Assembly: GCF_017751145.1 (NCBI RefSeq)
Contig: NZ_CP046640.1
Span: 3,204,137 to 3,268,136, forward strand
DNA length: 64,000 bases
DNA from: Iocasia fonsfrigidae
Lineage (GTDB): Bacteria; Bacillota; Halanaerobiia; Halanaerobiales; DTU029
Reading direction: 5' to 3'
Positions 1-8,008 of this stretch are shown one piece after another; the first letter of the stretch is position 1; each line of letters begins with the position of its first letter. The notes under the pieces are model-generated. The model was not told where the DNA came from, ran no database searches, and saw nothing but the letters and a program-made list of their open reading frames with translations. Both the position numbers and the translations under genes were made by a program.

Positions 1-1068
1 AGCAATTTCAATTACTGCTGTATCCTTAGAAAATATACTAATTAACTGTCTGCTAAAAACAATAAAGATAATTGTCATTATCACACAAAATATTGTTGTT
101 CTTTTAATCGTAATCCGGATAGATTCCAGTAAACGGTCAAACAATATAGCCCCATAATTAAAACCCGCCACCGGTTGAAAGGCCTGTCCAAATCCTAATA
201 CAACCATTAAGGGTAACGAAAACACCCTGTTTATAATACCAATAGCCGCTACATATATATCATTATAATACCCGGCAGTATTATTCAAAAGGGCCATGGC
301 TATACTTATTAAAACCTGGCGCATTAGAGTTGGGAGACCCATTTTAATAATTTCAGTAAAAATTTTAACTGAAGGAGAAAAATCCCTTAAATTTATTTCT
401 AAAATACTCCTGCCGCTGAAATAATAATATAATAATATTATGGTAGATACAGCCTGGGCTAATACTGTTGCCAGAGCAGCCCCGGCAACCCCCATGTTTA
501 AAACAAAAATAAAAATAGGATCAAGAATAATATTCAAGCCAGCTCCAATAGCCATAGCAAACATACTCATTTTAGCATTCCCCTCGGCCCTGACCATACT
601 ATTCAAATTCATATTGTTTATTGTAAATATTGTTCCAAGAATAATAATACTACCATATTCCATAGCATATGGTAATATAGTATCAGTTGCACCAAAAACC
701 TTAACAATAGCTTCTAAAAAAATGTATCCCAGGGCTGCCAGAAATATTCCAAAAACACTGGTCATAATAAATGAGGTAGAAACCACTTTATTAGCCATGT
801 TTTTCTTATCTTCACCAAGCAATCTGGAGATATAGGATGCTGAACCCATACCAAAGGTCATACCAAAGGCTGATAATAACATAAAAATAGGAAAAACTAC
901 AGTAACAGCACCAATCGATAATATTCCTAATCTACCGACAAATACCGTATCCACTAAATTATAAACAGCTGTAACTAACATACCAATAATTGCAGGTATG
1001 GACATATTGCTTAGTACTTTAGGTATTGTTTCTTCTGCCATCATTCTGGTCTTTTTATCTTTATACAT
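1..1068 (-). CDS. MATE family multidrug/sodium antiporter (3' end outside window)
   Basis: About 356 codons are visible; the C-terminus runs off the left edge. The start ATG at 1066-1068 follows a GGAGG ribosome site. The protein is a chain of hydrophobic segments with MATE-type stretches: an N-terminal IPAIIGMLVTAVYNLVDTVFVG, and a mid-protein MVRAEGNAKMSM followed by LNIILDPIF. MATE proteins export drugs or metabolites through the cytoplasmic membrane in exchange for Na+ or H+. The gene lies 31 bases downstream of a TetR-type regulator in the same direction, so the two probably form an autoregulated efflux operon. The substrate cannot be deduced from sequence. Confidence 0.88.
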   Translation of the reverse strand, partial: MYKDKKTRMMAEETIPKVLSNMSIPAIIGMLVTAVYNLVDTVFVGRLGILSIGAVTVVFPIFMLLSAFGMTFGMGSASYISRLLGEDKKNMANKVVSTSFIMTSVFGIFLAALGYIFLEAIVKVFGATDTILPYAMEYGSIIILGTIFTINNMNLNSMVRAEGNAKMSMFAMAIGAGLNIILDPIFIFVLNMGVAGAALATVLAQAVSTIILLYYYFSGRSILEINLRDFSPSVKIFTEIIKMGLPTLMRQVLISIAMALLNNTAGYYNDIYVAAIGIINRVFSLPLMVVLGFGQAFQPVAGFNYGAILFDRLLESIRITIKRTTIFCVIMTIIFIVFSRQLISIFSKDTAVIEIA

Positions 1069-1099
1069 TTAAAAACCTCCATAAATTAATTTGATTTAT

Positions 1100-1702
1100 T
1101 TACAATATGTTATTTTCAGTATATGACTGTAGCAGATCAAGGATAAATTGAATGTTTGCTTCTTGATTTTTAGCATAAAATTTAAGGAGAGTTGGTATAG
1201 AGGTCTGAATAATAATAAATAACTTTTTTAATTCCTCTTGATAAAGATCTATACAAACCTCACTATAATCACGTTTAAAATTAATTAAAAATAAATTATA
1301 TACTTTAGTAAAAATAATTTCATTAAACCTTATTTTATCTATTGCATTTTTCTTATCTTTATGTAAATCATTATTTTCATGGATATACCTAAATATTTTT
1401 TTTACAATTACTTTATTTCTACACATTTCTTTATATAAAATTGTAAAAAATGTTTTAAGATATTCTTTTTTTATGTTATTTGTTTCATGAGATAGTTTAT
1501 GATATATCATATCCCAGTTTTCTTCAAAAATTTTTAAAAATAAATCCCATTTAGTAGGAAAATAATTATAAATAGTCCCTACAGCAATCCCAAGTTCATC
1601 AGCAATACTCTTCATACATACATCTTGATATGAATTTTCCTTAAAAAGCTTTAGAGAACTGTCAATAATCTTTCCCCTTAGATTCTTAATTTTTTTAGGC
1701 AT
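1100..1702 (-). CDS. TetR/AcrR family transcriptional regulator
   Basis: This is a 200-residue protein with an N-terminal TetR helix-turn-helix (about residues 10-55, including SIADELGIAVGTIYNYFPTK) and a variable helical ligand domain. I chose the ATG at 1702 because GGGGAG lies 7 bases upstream; an ATG at 1717 sits inside that ribosome site region. It precedes a MATE exporter by 31 bases. Two identical palindromic sites cover its own promoter, so it very likely represses itself and the exporter until a ligand binds. The ligand is unknown. Confidence 0.88.
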   Translation of the reverse strand: MPKKIKNLRGKIIDSSLKLFKENSYQDVCMKSIADELGIAVGTIYNYFPTKWDLFLKIFEENWDMIYHKLSHETNNIKKEYLKTFFTILYKEMCRNKVIVKKIFRYIHENNDLHKDKKNAIDKIRFNEIIFTKVYNLFLINFKRDYSEVCIDLYQEELKKLFIIIQTSIPTLLKFYAKNQEANIQFILDLLQSYTENNIL

Positions 1703-1737
1703 AATCCCACTCCCCATAAATTATGCAATAACATTAT

Positions 1738-1786
1738 ATGAATCCCATTCATATAATATTATAATGAATGGGATTCATAATGTCAA
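1738..1786 (-). promoter_or_regulatory. TetR operator pair on a consensus sigma-A promoter
   Basis: Read on the minus strand, TTGACA (1781-1786) and TATAAT (1758-1763) are separated by exactly 17 bases. One palindrome, ATGAATNNNATTCAT (1764-1778), fills the spacer. A second copy, its exact reverse complement (1738-1752), covers the expected start of transcription. Two dimer sites on a perfect promoter are the expected design for tight TetR autorepression of the regulator-MATE operon. Confidence 0.85.
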
Positions 1787-2029
1787 TAATTATTTTAATT
1801 TCTAATAGCAAAATAAATTTATAAATAAATATAATTAATCATCCTATATTTTCTATAGGATGGCATGGTTTTAGTACCCTGCCTGGTTTTAGTATATAAT
1901 CTATATGCTAGAACCCAGGTGAATGTGCACCTATAAACAATAGATGGACAAGCTACCTACTTAGAACAAAATAATATTTAAAACCTTATGACTCAAATTT
2001 ATTTTAAATAAAATGATACTTCTACATAA
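1787..2029. other. Intergenic stretch with one unexplained hairpin
   Basis: No gene was recognised between the TetR promoter and the sugar transporter terminator. The only clear structure is an 8-bp perfect stem, ATCCTATA/TATAGGAT with a 5-base loop, at 1841-1861. It has no T-run on either strand, so it is not a standard terminator. Confidence 0.5.
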
Positions 2030-2064
2030 AAAATACTACTGTAGTAGTACTGCAGTAGTATTTT
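2030..2064 (-). terminator. Terminator of the sugar ABC operon
   Basis: A 12-bp perfect stem (AAAATACTACTG with CAGTAGTATTTT) has an 11-base loop. On the minus strand it is followed by a run of six T. It lies 55 bases beyond the permease stop codon. Confidence 0.8.
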
Positions 2065-2118
2065 ACATTACAACAAAGTTTTATTAGTTTTTGGAATGCC
2101 GGCAAAATATCCATATAC

Positions 2119-3366
2119 TTAGCTAGTACTACTCTTTTGTTCATCAATGTTATGATGCTTATTTCCTTTCCGGCGAAGTTTTGACAGAAAATTAAATCTA
2201 ATATTCTGTTTGCTTATGACGTCAAAGGCAACGGCAGCCAGTAAGACAAGACCCTTGACTACTTGCTGTACATTTGAACTGACCCCCATGATGGACATTC
2301 CGTTGTTTAATATACCCATAGTCATAGCTCCGATCAGTGCACCGCTTATGGTACCTATACCACCAGTAGCACTTGCACCACCTATAAAACAGGCGCCAAT
2401 TGCATCTAACTCAAATAATTGACCTGCTTGCGGTGATGCAGAATTTAAACGTGTAGAAAACACAATTCCGGCAATAGAAGCTAGAAAAGCCATATTAACA
2501 TAGACAAGGAAAAGTAATTTCCTGGTTTTAACACCGGACAAACGTGCAGCCTTTTCATTACCCCCCAGAGCATAAATATGACGGCCTGGTACCGTAGAAG
2601 AAGTGAAATAACTGTAAACTATCAGTATGATTCCAAGAATTATAAATACCATCGGAACACCGCGGTAATTTGCCAGTATATAAAATACCCATATGATAGC
2701 AACTGCAATGATTGTCAGTCTGAATCCCATATTCAAGAGACTCTCTACAGAATATCCCTTGTTCTTACGAGAGTTATAACTGTATATTTGATAGATACTA
2801 AATGCTATAGCGAGTATTATACCTATTACTAATGATGTGCTATTCCTCACACCAAACAGATGCATATTTTCAAATAAATCAGGAATAAATCCTGCAGAAT
2901 AAGCACGATATTCGGAAGGGAAAGGAGCCAGTGTCAGGCCATTCAACACAATTAGAGTTAATCCCCTGAATATAAGCATTCCAGCCAATGTTACTATAAA
3001 AGCGGGAATCCTTACATAAGCAATCCAGAAACCCTGCCATACACCAATACCGATACCAATTAGTAAGGATAAAAGAATGGAAAGATGAGGATTCCATCCC
3101 CAGGAGATGATAAATGTGCCTGCACAAGCACCTATCAGGGCACACACAGAGCCTACCGACAGGTCAATGTTACCTCCTGTCAGTATGCAAAGCAGCATAC
3201 CAGTGGCTAAAATGACCACATAGGCATTCTGGAAAATAAGATTAGATACATTCATTGGCTTAAGCAATATGCCATTAGTCAAGACTTGAAAAAGTACAAT
3301 AATACCCAATAATACGAAAAGCAACATATATTGTTTCAGGTTATTGCGAATTGTAGTCCAGTTCAT
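2119..3366 (-). CDS. Monosaccharide ABC transporter permease (MmsB/GguB/XylH type)
   Basis: This 415-residue polytopic membrane protein has about ten hydrophobic segments. It carries family-typical stretches: LTGGNIDLSVGSVCALIGA near residue 65, YALGGNEKAARLSGVKTRK near 265, and FELDAIGACFIGGASATGGIGT near 320. It forms the pore for a sugar delivered by the periplasmic binding protein encoded two genes upstream. Its start overlaps the ATPase gene by 26 bases, so translation is probably coupled. The sugar is not determined by sequence; this subfamily handles xylose, galactose, glucose and arabinose. Confidence 0.92.
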   Translation of the reverse strand: MNWTTIRNNLKQYMLLFVLLGIIVLFQVLTNGILLKPMNVSNLIFQNAYVVILATGMLLCILTGGNIDLSVGSVCALIGACAGTFIISWGWNPHLSILLSLLIGIGIGVWQGFWIAYVRIPAFIVTLAGMLIFRGLTLIVLNGLTLAPFPSEYRAYSAGFIPDLFENMHLFGVRNSTSLVIGIILAIAFSIYQIYSYNSRKNKGYSVESLLNMGFRLTIIAVAIIWVFYILANYRGVPMVFIILGIILIVYSYFTSSTVPGRHIYALGGNEKAARLSGVKTRKLLFLVYVNMAFLASIAGIVFSTRLNSASPQAGQLFELDAIGACFIGGASATGGIGTISGALIGAMTMGILNNGMSIMGVSSNVQQVVKGLVLLAAVAFDVISKQNIRFNFLSKLRRKGNKHHNIDEQKSSTS

Positions 3367-4912
3367 ACTCGACCTCCCCTTTACTTGCTTGTATGATAGA
3401 ATTCATGATACCTTCCTGAGTCGCCTCCGATTGGAGGAGTTCATCAATTATTTTACCTTCGTTCATTACATAGATGCGATCACACATCCCCAGGATCTCT
3501 GTTAGTTCGGATGATATGAGCAAAATTGCTTTTCCTTCTTCGGCCAGTTCATTTATTATTTCATAGATTTCATATTTTGCTCCTACATCTACACCACGAG
3601 TTGGTTCATCCAGAAGCAGAACATCAGGCCTGGAATAGATCCATTTTCCTAAAAGCACCTTTTGTTGATTACCTCCCGATAAATTACTTACATATTGCTC
3701 AACATTAGGTGCCTTTATATTTAGATCCTTTCGATATTTATTAGCGACTTGCCTTTCAAGATCCTTATCGATTCGGCCGTGTTCAGTTACATAATCCATT
3801 CTCGGCAGTGTAATATTGTGTTTGATGCTGCTACCCAACAGTATACCACTCTCTTTACGATCTTCAGTAACATAGGCCAGATTATGTGAAATAGCTTCAG
3901 GTACAGAAGTCATATCCAGAATTTTTCCTTCTTTTATAACCGTACCGGAAGTATTGGTTCCATAGGCCTGACCGAAAATAGACATGGCCAATTCTGTGCG
4001 GCCCGAGCCGATCAAACCATAAATACCTACTACTTCACCCTTATGCACTTTAAAGGATACATCATCTACGACTTTGCGTTCTGGATATAGTTCATGGCTA
4101 ACTGACCAGTTTTTCACTTCAAAAGCCACTTCATCACGTATTTTGTCAGGTCTAGATGGATAACGTTCTGTCATCTCTCTGCCTACCATACCTCGGATAA
4201 TTCTTTCTTCTGACACATCATCGGTCTTATTATCAAGGGTCTCAACAGTACAGCCATCACGAATAACCGTTATCCTGTCGGCACAATAGGCGATTTCATG
4301 TAATTTATGTGATATAACAATAGAGCTAATACCTTCTTCACGACGTAGTTTTAGTATTAGGTCAAGAATGTGTTGTGCCTCCTGTTCATTGAGGGAAGAG
4401 GTCGGTTCATCTAATATTAATAAACGTACATTCTTGGCTAGTGCCTTTGCGATTTCGACCAACTGCTGTTTACCGACACCTATATCTTTAATCTGCATAT
4501 GGGGATTTTCCTTTAGACCTACCATGCGCATGTATTTTTTAGCTTTTTTATAGGTCTGATCCCAGTCAATGACACCATTTTGTTGCTGTTCGTTACCTAG
4601 AAACATGTTTTCTCCAATCGATAAATAGGGAACAAGAGCTAATTCCTGATGGATAATAACAATTCCCAGACTTTCTGAATCCTTGATGCCCTGAAAACCG
4701 CATTCCTTACCATCATAGTAGATGTCACCTGAATATGAACCATATGGATAAACTCCACTCAATACATTCATCAAGGTAGACTTTCCTGCACCGTTTTCTC
4801 CAACAATACCGTGAATCTCACCTTCCTGAACAGCAATATTAACATTATCCAGTGCCTTCACACCAGGAAACTCTTTGGTAATGGAGCGCATTTCCAGTAA
4901 TGTCTTTGTCAT
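3341..4912 (-). CDS. Sugar ABC transporter ATP-binding protein, duplicated (MmsA/XylG type)
   Basis: The protein has 523 residues and two fused ATPase halves. The first has Walker A GENGAGKST (about residues 38-46) and Walker B LLILDEPTSSL, but its signature loop is degenerate (GVGKQQ). The second has a degenerate Walker A (GLIGSGRTE) but an intact signature LSGGNQQK and LLLDEPTRGVD. This complementary degeneration is normal for the monosaccharide (CUT2) class, where two composite sites form. It powers import through the permease encoded downstream. A good ribosome site (GGAGG) precedes the ATG. Confidence 0.94.
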   Translation of the reverse strand: MTKTLLEMRSITKEFPGVKALDNVNIAVQEGEIHGIVGENGAGKSTLMNVLSGVYPYGSYSGDIYYDGKECGFQGIKDSESLGIVIIHQELALVPYLSIGENMFLGNEQQQNGVIDWDQTYKKAKKYMRMVGLKENPHMQIKDIGVGKQQLVEIAKALAKNVRLLILDEPTSSLNEQEAQHILDLILKLRREEGISSIVISHKLHEIAYCADRITVIRDGCTVETLDNKTDDVSEERIIRGMVGREMTERYPSRPDKIRDEVAFEVKNWSVSHELYPERKVVDDVSFKVHKGEVVGIYGLIGSGRTELAMSIFGQAYGTNTSGTVIKEGKILDMTSVPEAISHNLAYVTEDRKESGILLGSSIKHNITLPRMDYVTEHGRIDKDLERQVANKYRKDLNIKAPNVEQYVSNLSGGNQQKVLLGKWIYSRPDVLLLDEPTRGVDVGAKYEIYEIINELAEEGKAILLISSELTEILGMCDRIYVMNEGKIIDELLQSEATQEGIMNSIIQASKGEVEYELDYNSQ

Positions 4913-4936
4913 TTTTATACCCTCCTTACAAAAATA

Positions 4937-4963
4937 GCAGATGGATAGAGATTACCCATCTGC
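4937..4963 (-). promoter_or_regulatory. Intra-operon hairpin between binding-protein and ATPase genes
   Basis: An 8-bp perfect stem GCAGATGG/CCATCTGC with an 11-base loop is followed on the minus strand by TATTTTTG, a weak U-tract. It sits between the binding-protein stop codon and the ATPase ribosome site. Such hairpins commonly stabilise the upstream message or partly terminate transcription, so that the binding protein is made in excess. That role is inferred. Confidence 0.6.
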
Positions 4964-4983
4964 CACAGCATGTTATTCTATAA

Positions 4984-6057
4984 TTAGAGGCCCAACTGCT
5001 CAGAGGTATAATAACCACTGTCAATTAACAATTCTTTGTAATTGTTAATGTCAGCAAATACTGGTTCACATAGATAGGTTGGGATAATACCTGTGCCGTT
5101 ATCATAGTCACTGGTGTTGTTGATTTCCGGTTCTTCGTTATTTCTGATAGCCTTTACCATTTCAACAACCTGTGCAGCCAGTGTACGGGTATCTTTGAAG
5201 ATGGACATAGACTGATAACCGGCAATGATGTTTTTGGTGTTGGCTATATCACAATCTTGACCTGTAATAACAGGGAAATTGTCCTTTTCAAATCCTGCAC
5301 CTAGCAATGAGTTGGTAACACCCAGAGCTGTTGAGTCATTAGAGCAGAGAACTGCATCAAGTTCCTGACCTGCTGAGTAATGAGCAGCAATCAGGTTGTC
5401 CATACGGGTCTGGGCATTTGCGGAAGACCAATTCATGGTAGCAATCTGTTCAAACTCAGTCTGTCCTGAAGGAACTACAACTACACCGCTCTTAACATAA
5501 GGTTTGATCACATCCCAAGCACCGTTAAAGAAGTAACGAGCATTGTTGTCGTCAGGAGCACCACCGAAGATTTCGATATAAGCAGGATCATCGGCCGAAC
5601 GATTTTCCAGATTTAAAGCATCTTCAAGATATTCACCCTGAATGGTTCCAACCATATAGTTGTCAAAGGTAGCGTAATAGGAAACAGCATCTGTTTCCAT
5701 GATTAGACGGTCATAAGCAATCACAGGGATTCCTTCTAATTTGGCAGTTTCAAGAACGGTACCCAGAGCACTACCATCGATGGAGGCTATAACGAGTACA
5801 TCAGCACCACCCAAGATCATATTTTCAAGCTGAGAGATCTGAGTAGCGACATTATTGTTAGCATACTGAAGATCAACAGTATAACCAGCCTCTTCCAATT
5901 GGGCTTTCATGTTAGCACCATCTTGATTCCAACGCTGCAGACTTTGAGTGGGCATTGCAACCCCAATTTTCCCTTTAGCAGCAAAAACTGCGGTTGTCAT
6001 CGTTAATACCAGAGCCAGAATCATTAAAATTGTTATACTTTTTTTCATTTTTATCAT
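4984..6057 (-). CDS. Periplasmic monosaccharide-binding protein of the ABC transporter (ChvE/MglB type)
   Basis: The protein has 357 residues from the first ATG; an ATG three codons in (6048) is equally possible. A signal peptide (KKSITILMILALVLTMTTAVFA) is followed by the type I binding-protein fold: GKIGVAMPTQSLQRWNQDG, then NMILGGADVLVIASIDG, VLCSNDSTALG and GYQSMSIFKD. There is no lipobox cysteine after the signal peptide. The mature protein is therefore probably soluble in a periplasm, which hints at a diderm envelope. It delivers sugar to the permease-ATPase pair encoded downstream. Confidence 0.93.
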   Translation of the reverse strand: MIKMKKSITILMILALVLTMTTAVFAAKGKIGVAMPTQSLQRWNQDGANMKAQLEEAGYTVDLQYANNNVATQISQLENMILGGADVLVIASIDGSALGTVLETAKLEGIPVIAYDRLIMETDAVSYYATFDNYMVGTIQGEYLEDALNLENRSADDPAYIEIFGGAPDDNNARYFFNGAWDVIKPYVKSGVVVVPSGQTEFEQIATMNWSSANAQTRMDNLIAAHYSAGQELDAVLCSNDSTALGVTNSLLGAGFEKDNFPVITGQDCDIANTKNIIAGYQSMSIFKDTRTLAAQVVEMVKAIRNNEEPEINNTSDYDNGTGIIPTYLCEPVFADINNYKELLIDSGYYTSEQLGL

Positions 6058-6174
6058 ACACTCCTTAGTATTCTTATTTTAATTAATTTTTTTTGCTGTT
6101 TTGCTTGATTCTTAATAAACTAGCCTCCTTTCTTTTAAGATTGATAATCTTACTACCATATCTATATCATATTA

Positions 6175-6197
6175 TTTTAACACTTGTTTTAACACTT
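6175..6197 (-). promoter_or_regulatory. Tandem direct repeat upstream of the sugar transporter operon
   Basis: On the minus strand AAGTGTTAAAA occurs twice with a 12-base period (6187-6197 and 6175-6185), about 120-140 bases ahead of the binding-protein start. A tandem repeat near an operon whose neighbour is an AraC-type regulator is a plausible activator site. No experiment or motif database supports it here. Confidence 0.4.
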
Positions 6198-6514
6198 AAA
6201 TTTTAATTTCAACTGAGGGTATTGCTTGAAATAATCCACAATTATATCTATTTATAGTTAATATTAAAAATATTTTTAAAAATATTGATCAGCAAGACAG
6301 ATTGAATATAAGAGCACTCTTTTATAAACTTATACTTCCTAAAAAGTAAAATTATCTAGATAAATTATATACTGTTATCTGAATAATTACAATTTAATAT
6401 TTTTTTAAACCCTTTGATATTTTTTTAGGTACTCCTATATACATAAATTTTATGAAAATTTCCCTCTAGCTTCAGATTTTATTATACTATCTACTCGTTT
6501 TTTCTTTAACATAT

Positions 6515-6595
6515 TTATTTTTTTATATAGAGAATACCAACAAAAAAAACACCTAAACCCGCAAAGAAGATAGCAAGGATTACTAAATTATGCAT
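6515..6595 (-). CDS. 26-residue hydrophobic membrane microprotein
   Basis: The ATG at 6593-6595 is preceded by GGAGGGG with 5-base spacing, a near-ideal ribosome site. The peptide MHNLVILAIFFAGLGVFFVG continues for six more residues ending in YIKK. It forms one transmembrane helix with a short basic tail. I do not recognise a family. Small single-helix proteins of this size include subunits of membrane complexes and type I toxins. It stands alone between the sugar transporter and its sensor operon. Confidence 0.55.
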   Translation of the reverse strand: MHNLVILAIFFAGLGVFFVGILYIKK

Positions 6596-6859
6596 ATTTA
6601 CCCCTCCAAATAAATTATTTACAATATAATTCTTCATCTTTATAAATACTCCTGCAAAAAACAACTCTACTCTACGTATTTTCTCAACAATTTTGTTTCA
6701 TATTAAGAGACAGTTCCCCTTACCCACTCCCGATTCATCCATAGCCATAATAAAAACACTTAAATAAAAGCGGCTTTTTTATTTTTTTTATCAACTTTGC
6801 CATTCCACACACCCCTTCTTGATTTACACATAAGCTGTAACAAAGTAAAAGGTGATAAA

Positions 6860-8008
6860 TTACAAAAATTCAAGATTATCCCTATATGTTGTAGGGGTAA
6901 CACCTACAAGTCTTTTAAACCAGGAACTGAAGTAAAATGAATCATTAAAACCAATTTCATCTGCTATTTGATAGATTTTCTTATCAGTTGTCTTTAATAA
7001 CTCCTTTGCTTTATTAACCCTGATCATATTTAAATAATCTGTAAAATTCTCACCAACATAATCTAAAAATAGCTTACTTAAATACCCACTACTTACATTA
7101 AAGTGTTGGGACAGCTCGGTCAGGGTTATACCTTCTTGATAATTTTTTTTAATATGTTCTTTTACCTCTTCAATCAATATTTCATTCTGATTGTTCTTAG
7201 GACAGGTAACCATACTATTTACATCTAGAAAAAAATCCTTAAGCCATTTTTCTAGGTCTAAAAGATTATCTCCGTTAATAACCTTCTCTAAATAGACATT
7301 ATCAATCTTTTTAATCATATCCTGATAATCATATCCTAACTCCTTCAGAGCCTGAAATGTAAACAAGACAAGATTATTTAGCAAAATAAATAACCCCTGC
7401 CTGTCACCCTTAAGCCCTCCTATATGCTTTAAAATATGATCTACTTCCTTCAGTAGCTCTTCTTCACTACCGCTTTTTATAAGTTGATATAGCTGATTAT
7501 TATTAATGATAATAGATTGATTTTCAAAAAACTTATCATCAGTTAACCAGTTTAATGTATCATTCCTGACATTTTTATTTAAGTAGACTGATAGCTCATT
7601 CCTTAAACTGGCTAACTCTTCTTTGTCTTTATTTTCCCTGGAAATACCATCCCTGATTTCATTTACTGCCTCTAATAAACGTTGTGAACGGAAGGGTTTT
7701 AAAAGGTACTCATTTACTCCCAGACGGATCAACTGCTGTGCATATTCAAATTCTGCATGACCAGAAATTATTAACACCTTAATATCTCTATAGTCTTCCC
7801 TGAGTTTATTTACTAATTCGATACCATTTAAACCAGGCATCTGGATATCAGTTACCAGAATATCAATATCTTCATCCTGTAGGATTGATAATGCCTCTAA
7901 ACCATTTACTGCCTGAAAAATTTGATATCCATGTTTCTGCCAGTTAATATTATTAACCATCTTATCTAATAATGGTTTTTCATCTTCAATTATAAGAATT
8001 TTAAACAT
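6860..8008 (-). CDS. Response regulator with AraC-type DNA-binding domain (YesN type)
   Basis: This protein of about 382 residues has an N-terminal receiver domain with phospho-acceptor Asp54 in LVTDIQMPG, acidic residues IEDE at 7-10, and Lys in LLKPF near residue 103. A middle linker is followed by a C-terminal AraC double helix-turn-helix (about 280-382; EGITLTELSQHFNVSSGYLS and IADEIGFNDSFYFSSWFKR). I chose the ATG at 8008 because GGTGG lies 5 bases upstream. The start lies within the end of the kinase gene. It probably activates the adjacent sugar transporter operon. Confidence 0.92.
   Translation of the reverse strand: MFKILIIEDEKPLLDKMVNNINWQKHGYQIFQAVNGLEALSILQDEDIDILVTDIQMPGLNGIELVNKLREDYRDIKVLIISGHAEFEYAQQLIRLGVNEYLLKPFRSQRLLEAVNEIRDGISRENKDKEELASLRNELSVYLNKNVRNDTLNWLTDDKFFENQSIIINNNQLYQLIKSGSEEELLKEVDHILKHIGGLKGDRQGLFILLNNLVLFTFQALKELGYDYQDMIKKIDNVYLEKVINGDNLLDLEKWLKDFFLDVNSMVTCPKNNQNEILIEEVKEHIKKNYQEGITLTELSQHFNVSSGYLSKLFLDYVGENFTDYLNMIRVNKAKELLKTTDKKIYQIADEIGFNDSFYFSSWFKRLVGVTPTTYRDNLEFL

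Larger units (their letters stand above)
6058..6859. other. Long AT-rich intergenic region between transporter and sensor operons
   Basis: These 800 bases hold the upstream region of the transporter operon, including a tandem 11-base repeat at 6175-6197, and one convincing small gene at 6515-6595. I saw no clear terminator for the regulator gene that ends at 6860, only AT-rich runs near 6770-6790, and no other gene. Confidence 0.5.

Noticed and set aside
440-835. A 131-codon plus-strand ORF inside the MATE gene, and similar long antisense ORFs opposite the GerAB, ecfT and ribosomal protein genes
   Set aside because: They are antisense frames of well-supported genes, lack ribosome sites and give protein sequence with no family features.
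1841-1861. A perfect 8-bp hairpin as a possible terminator
   Set aside because: No T-run follows on either strand and it is not placed after a stop codon.
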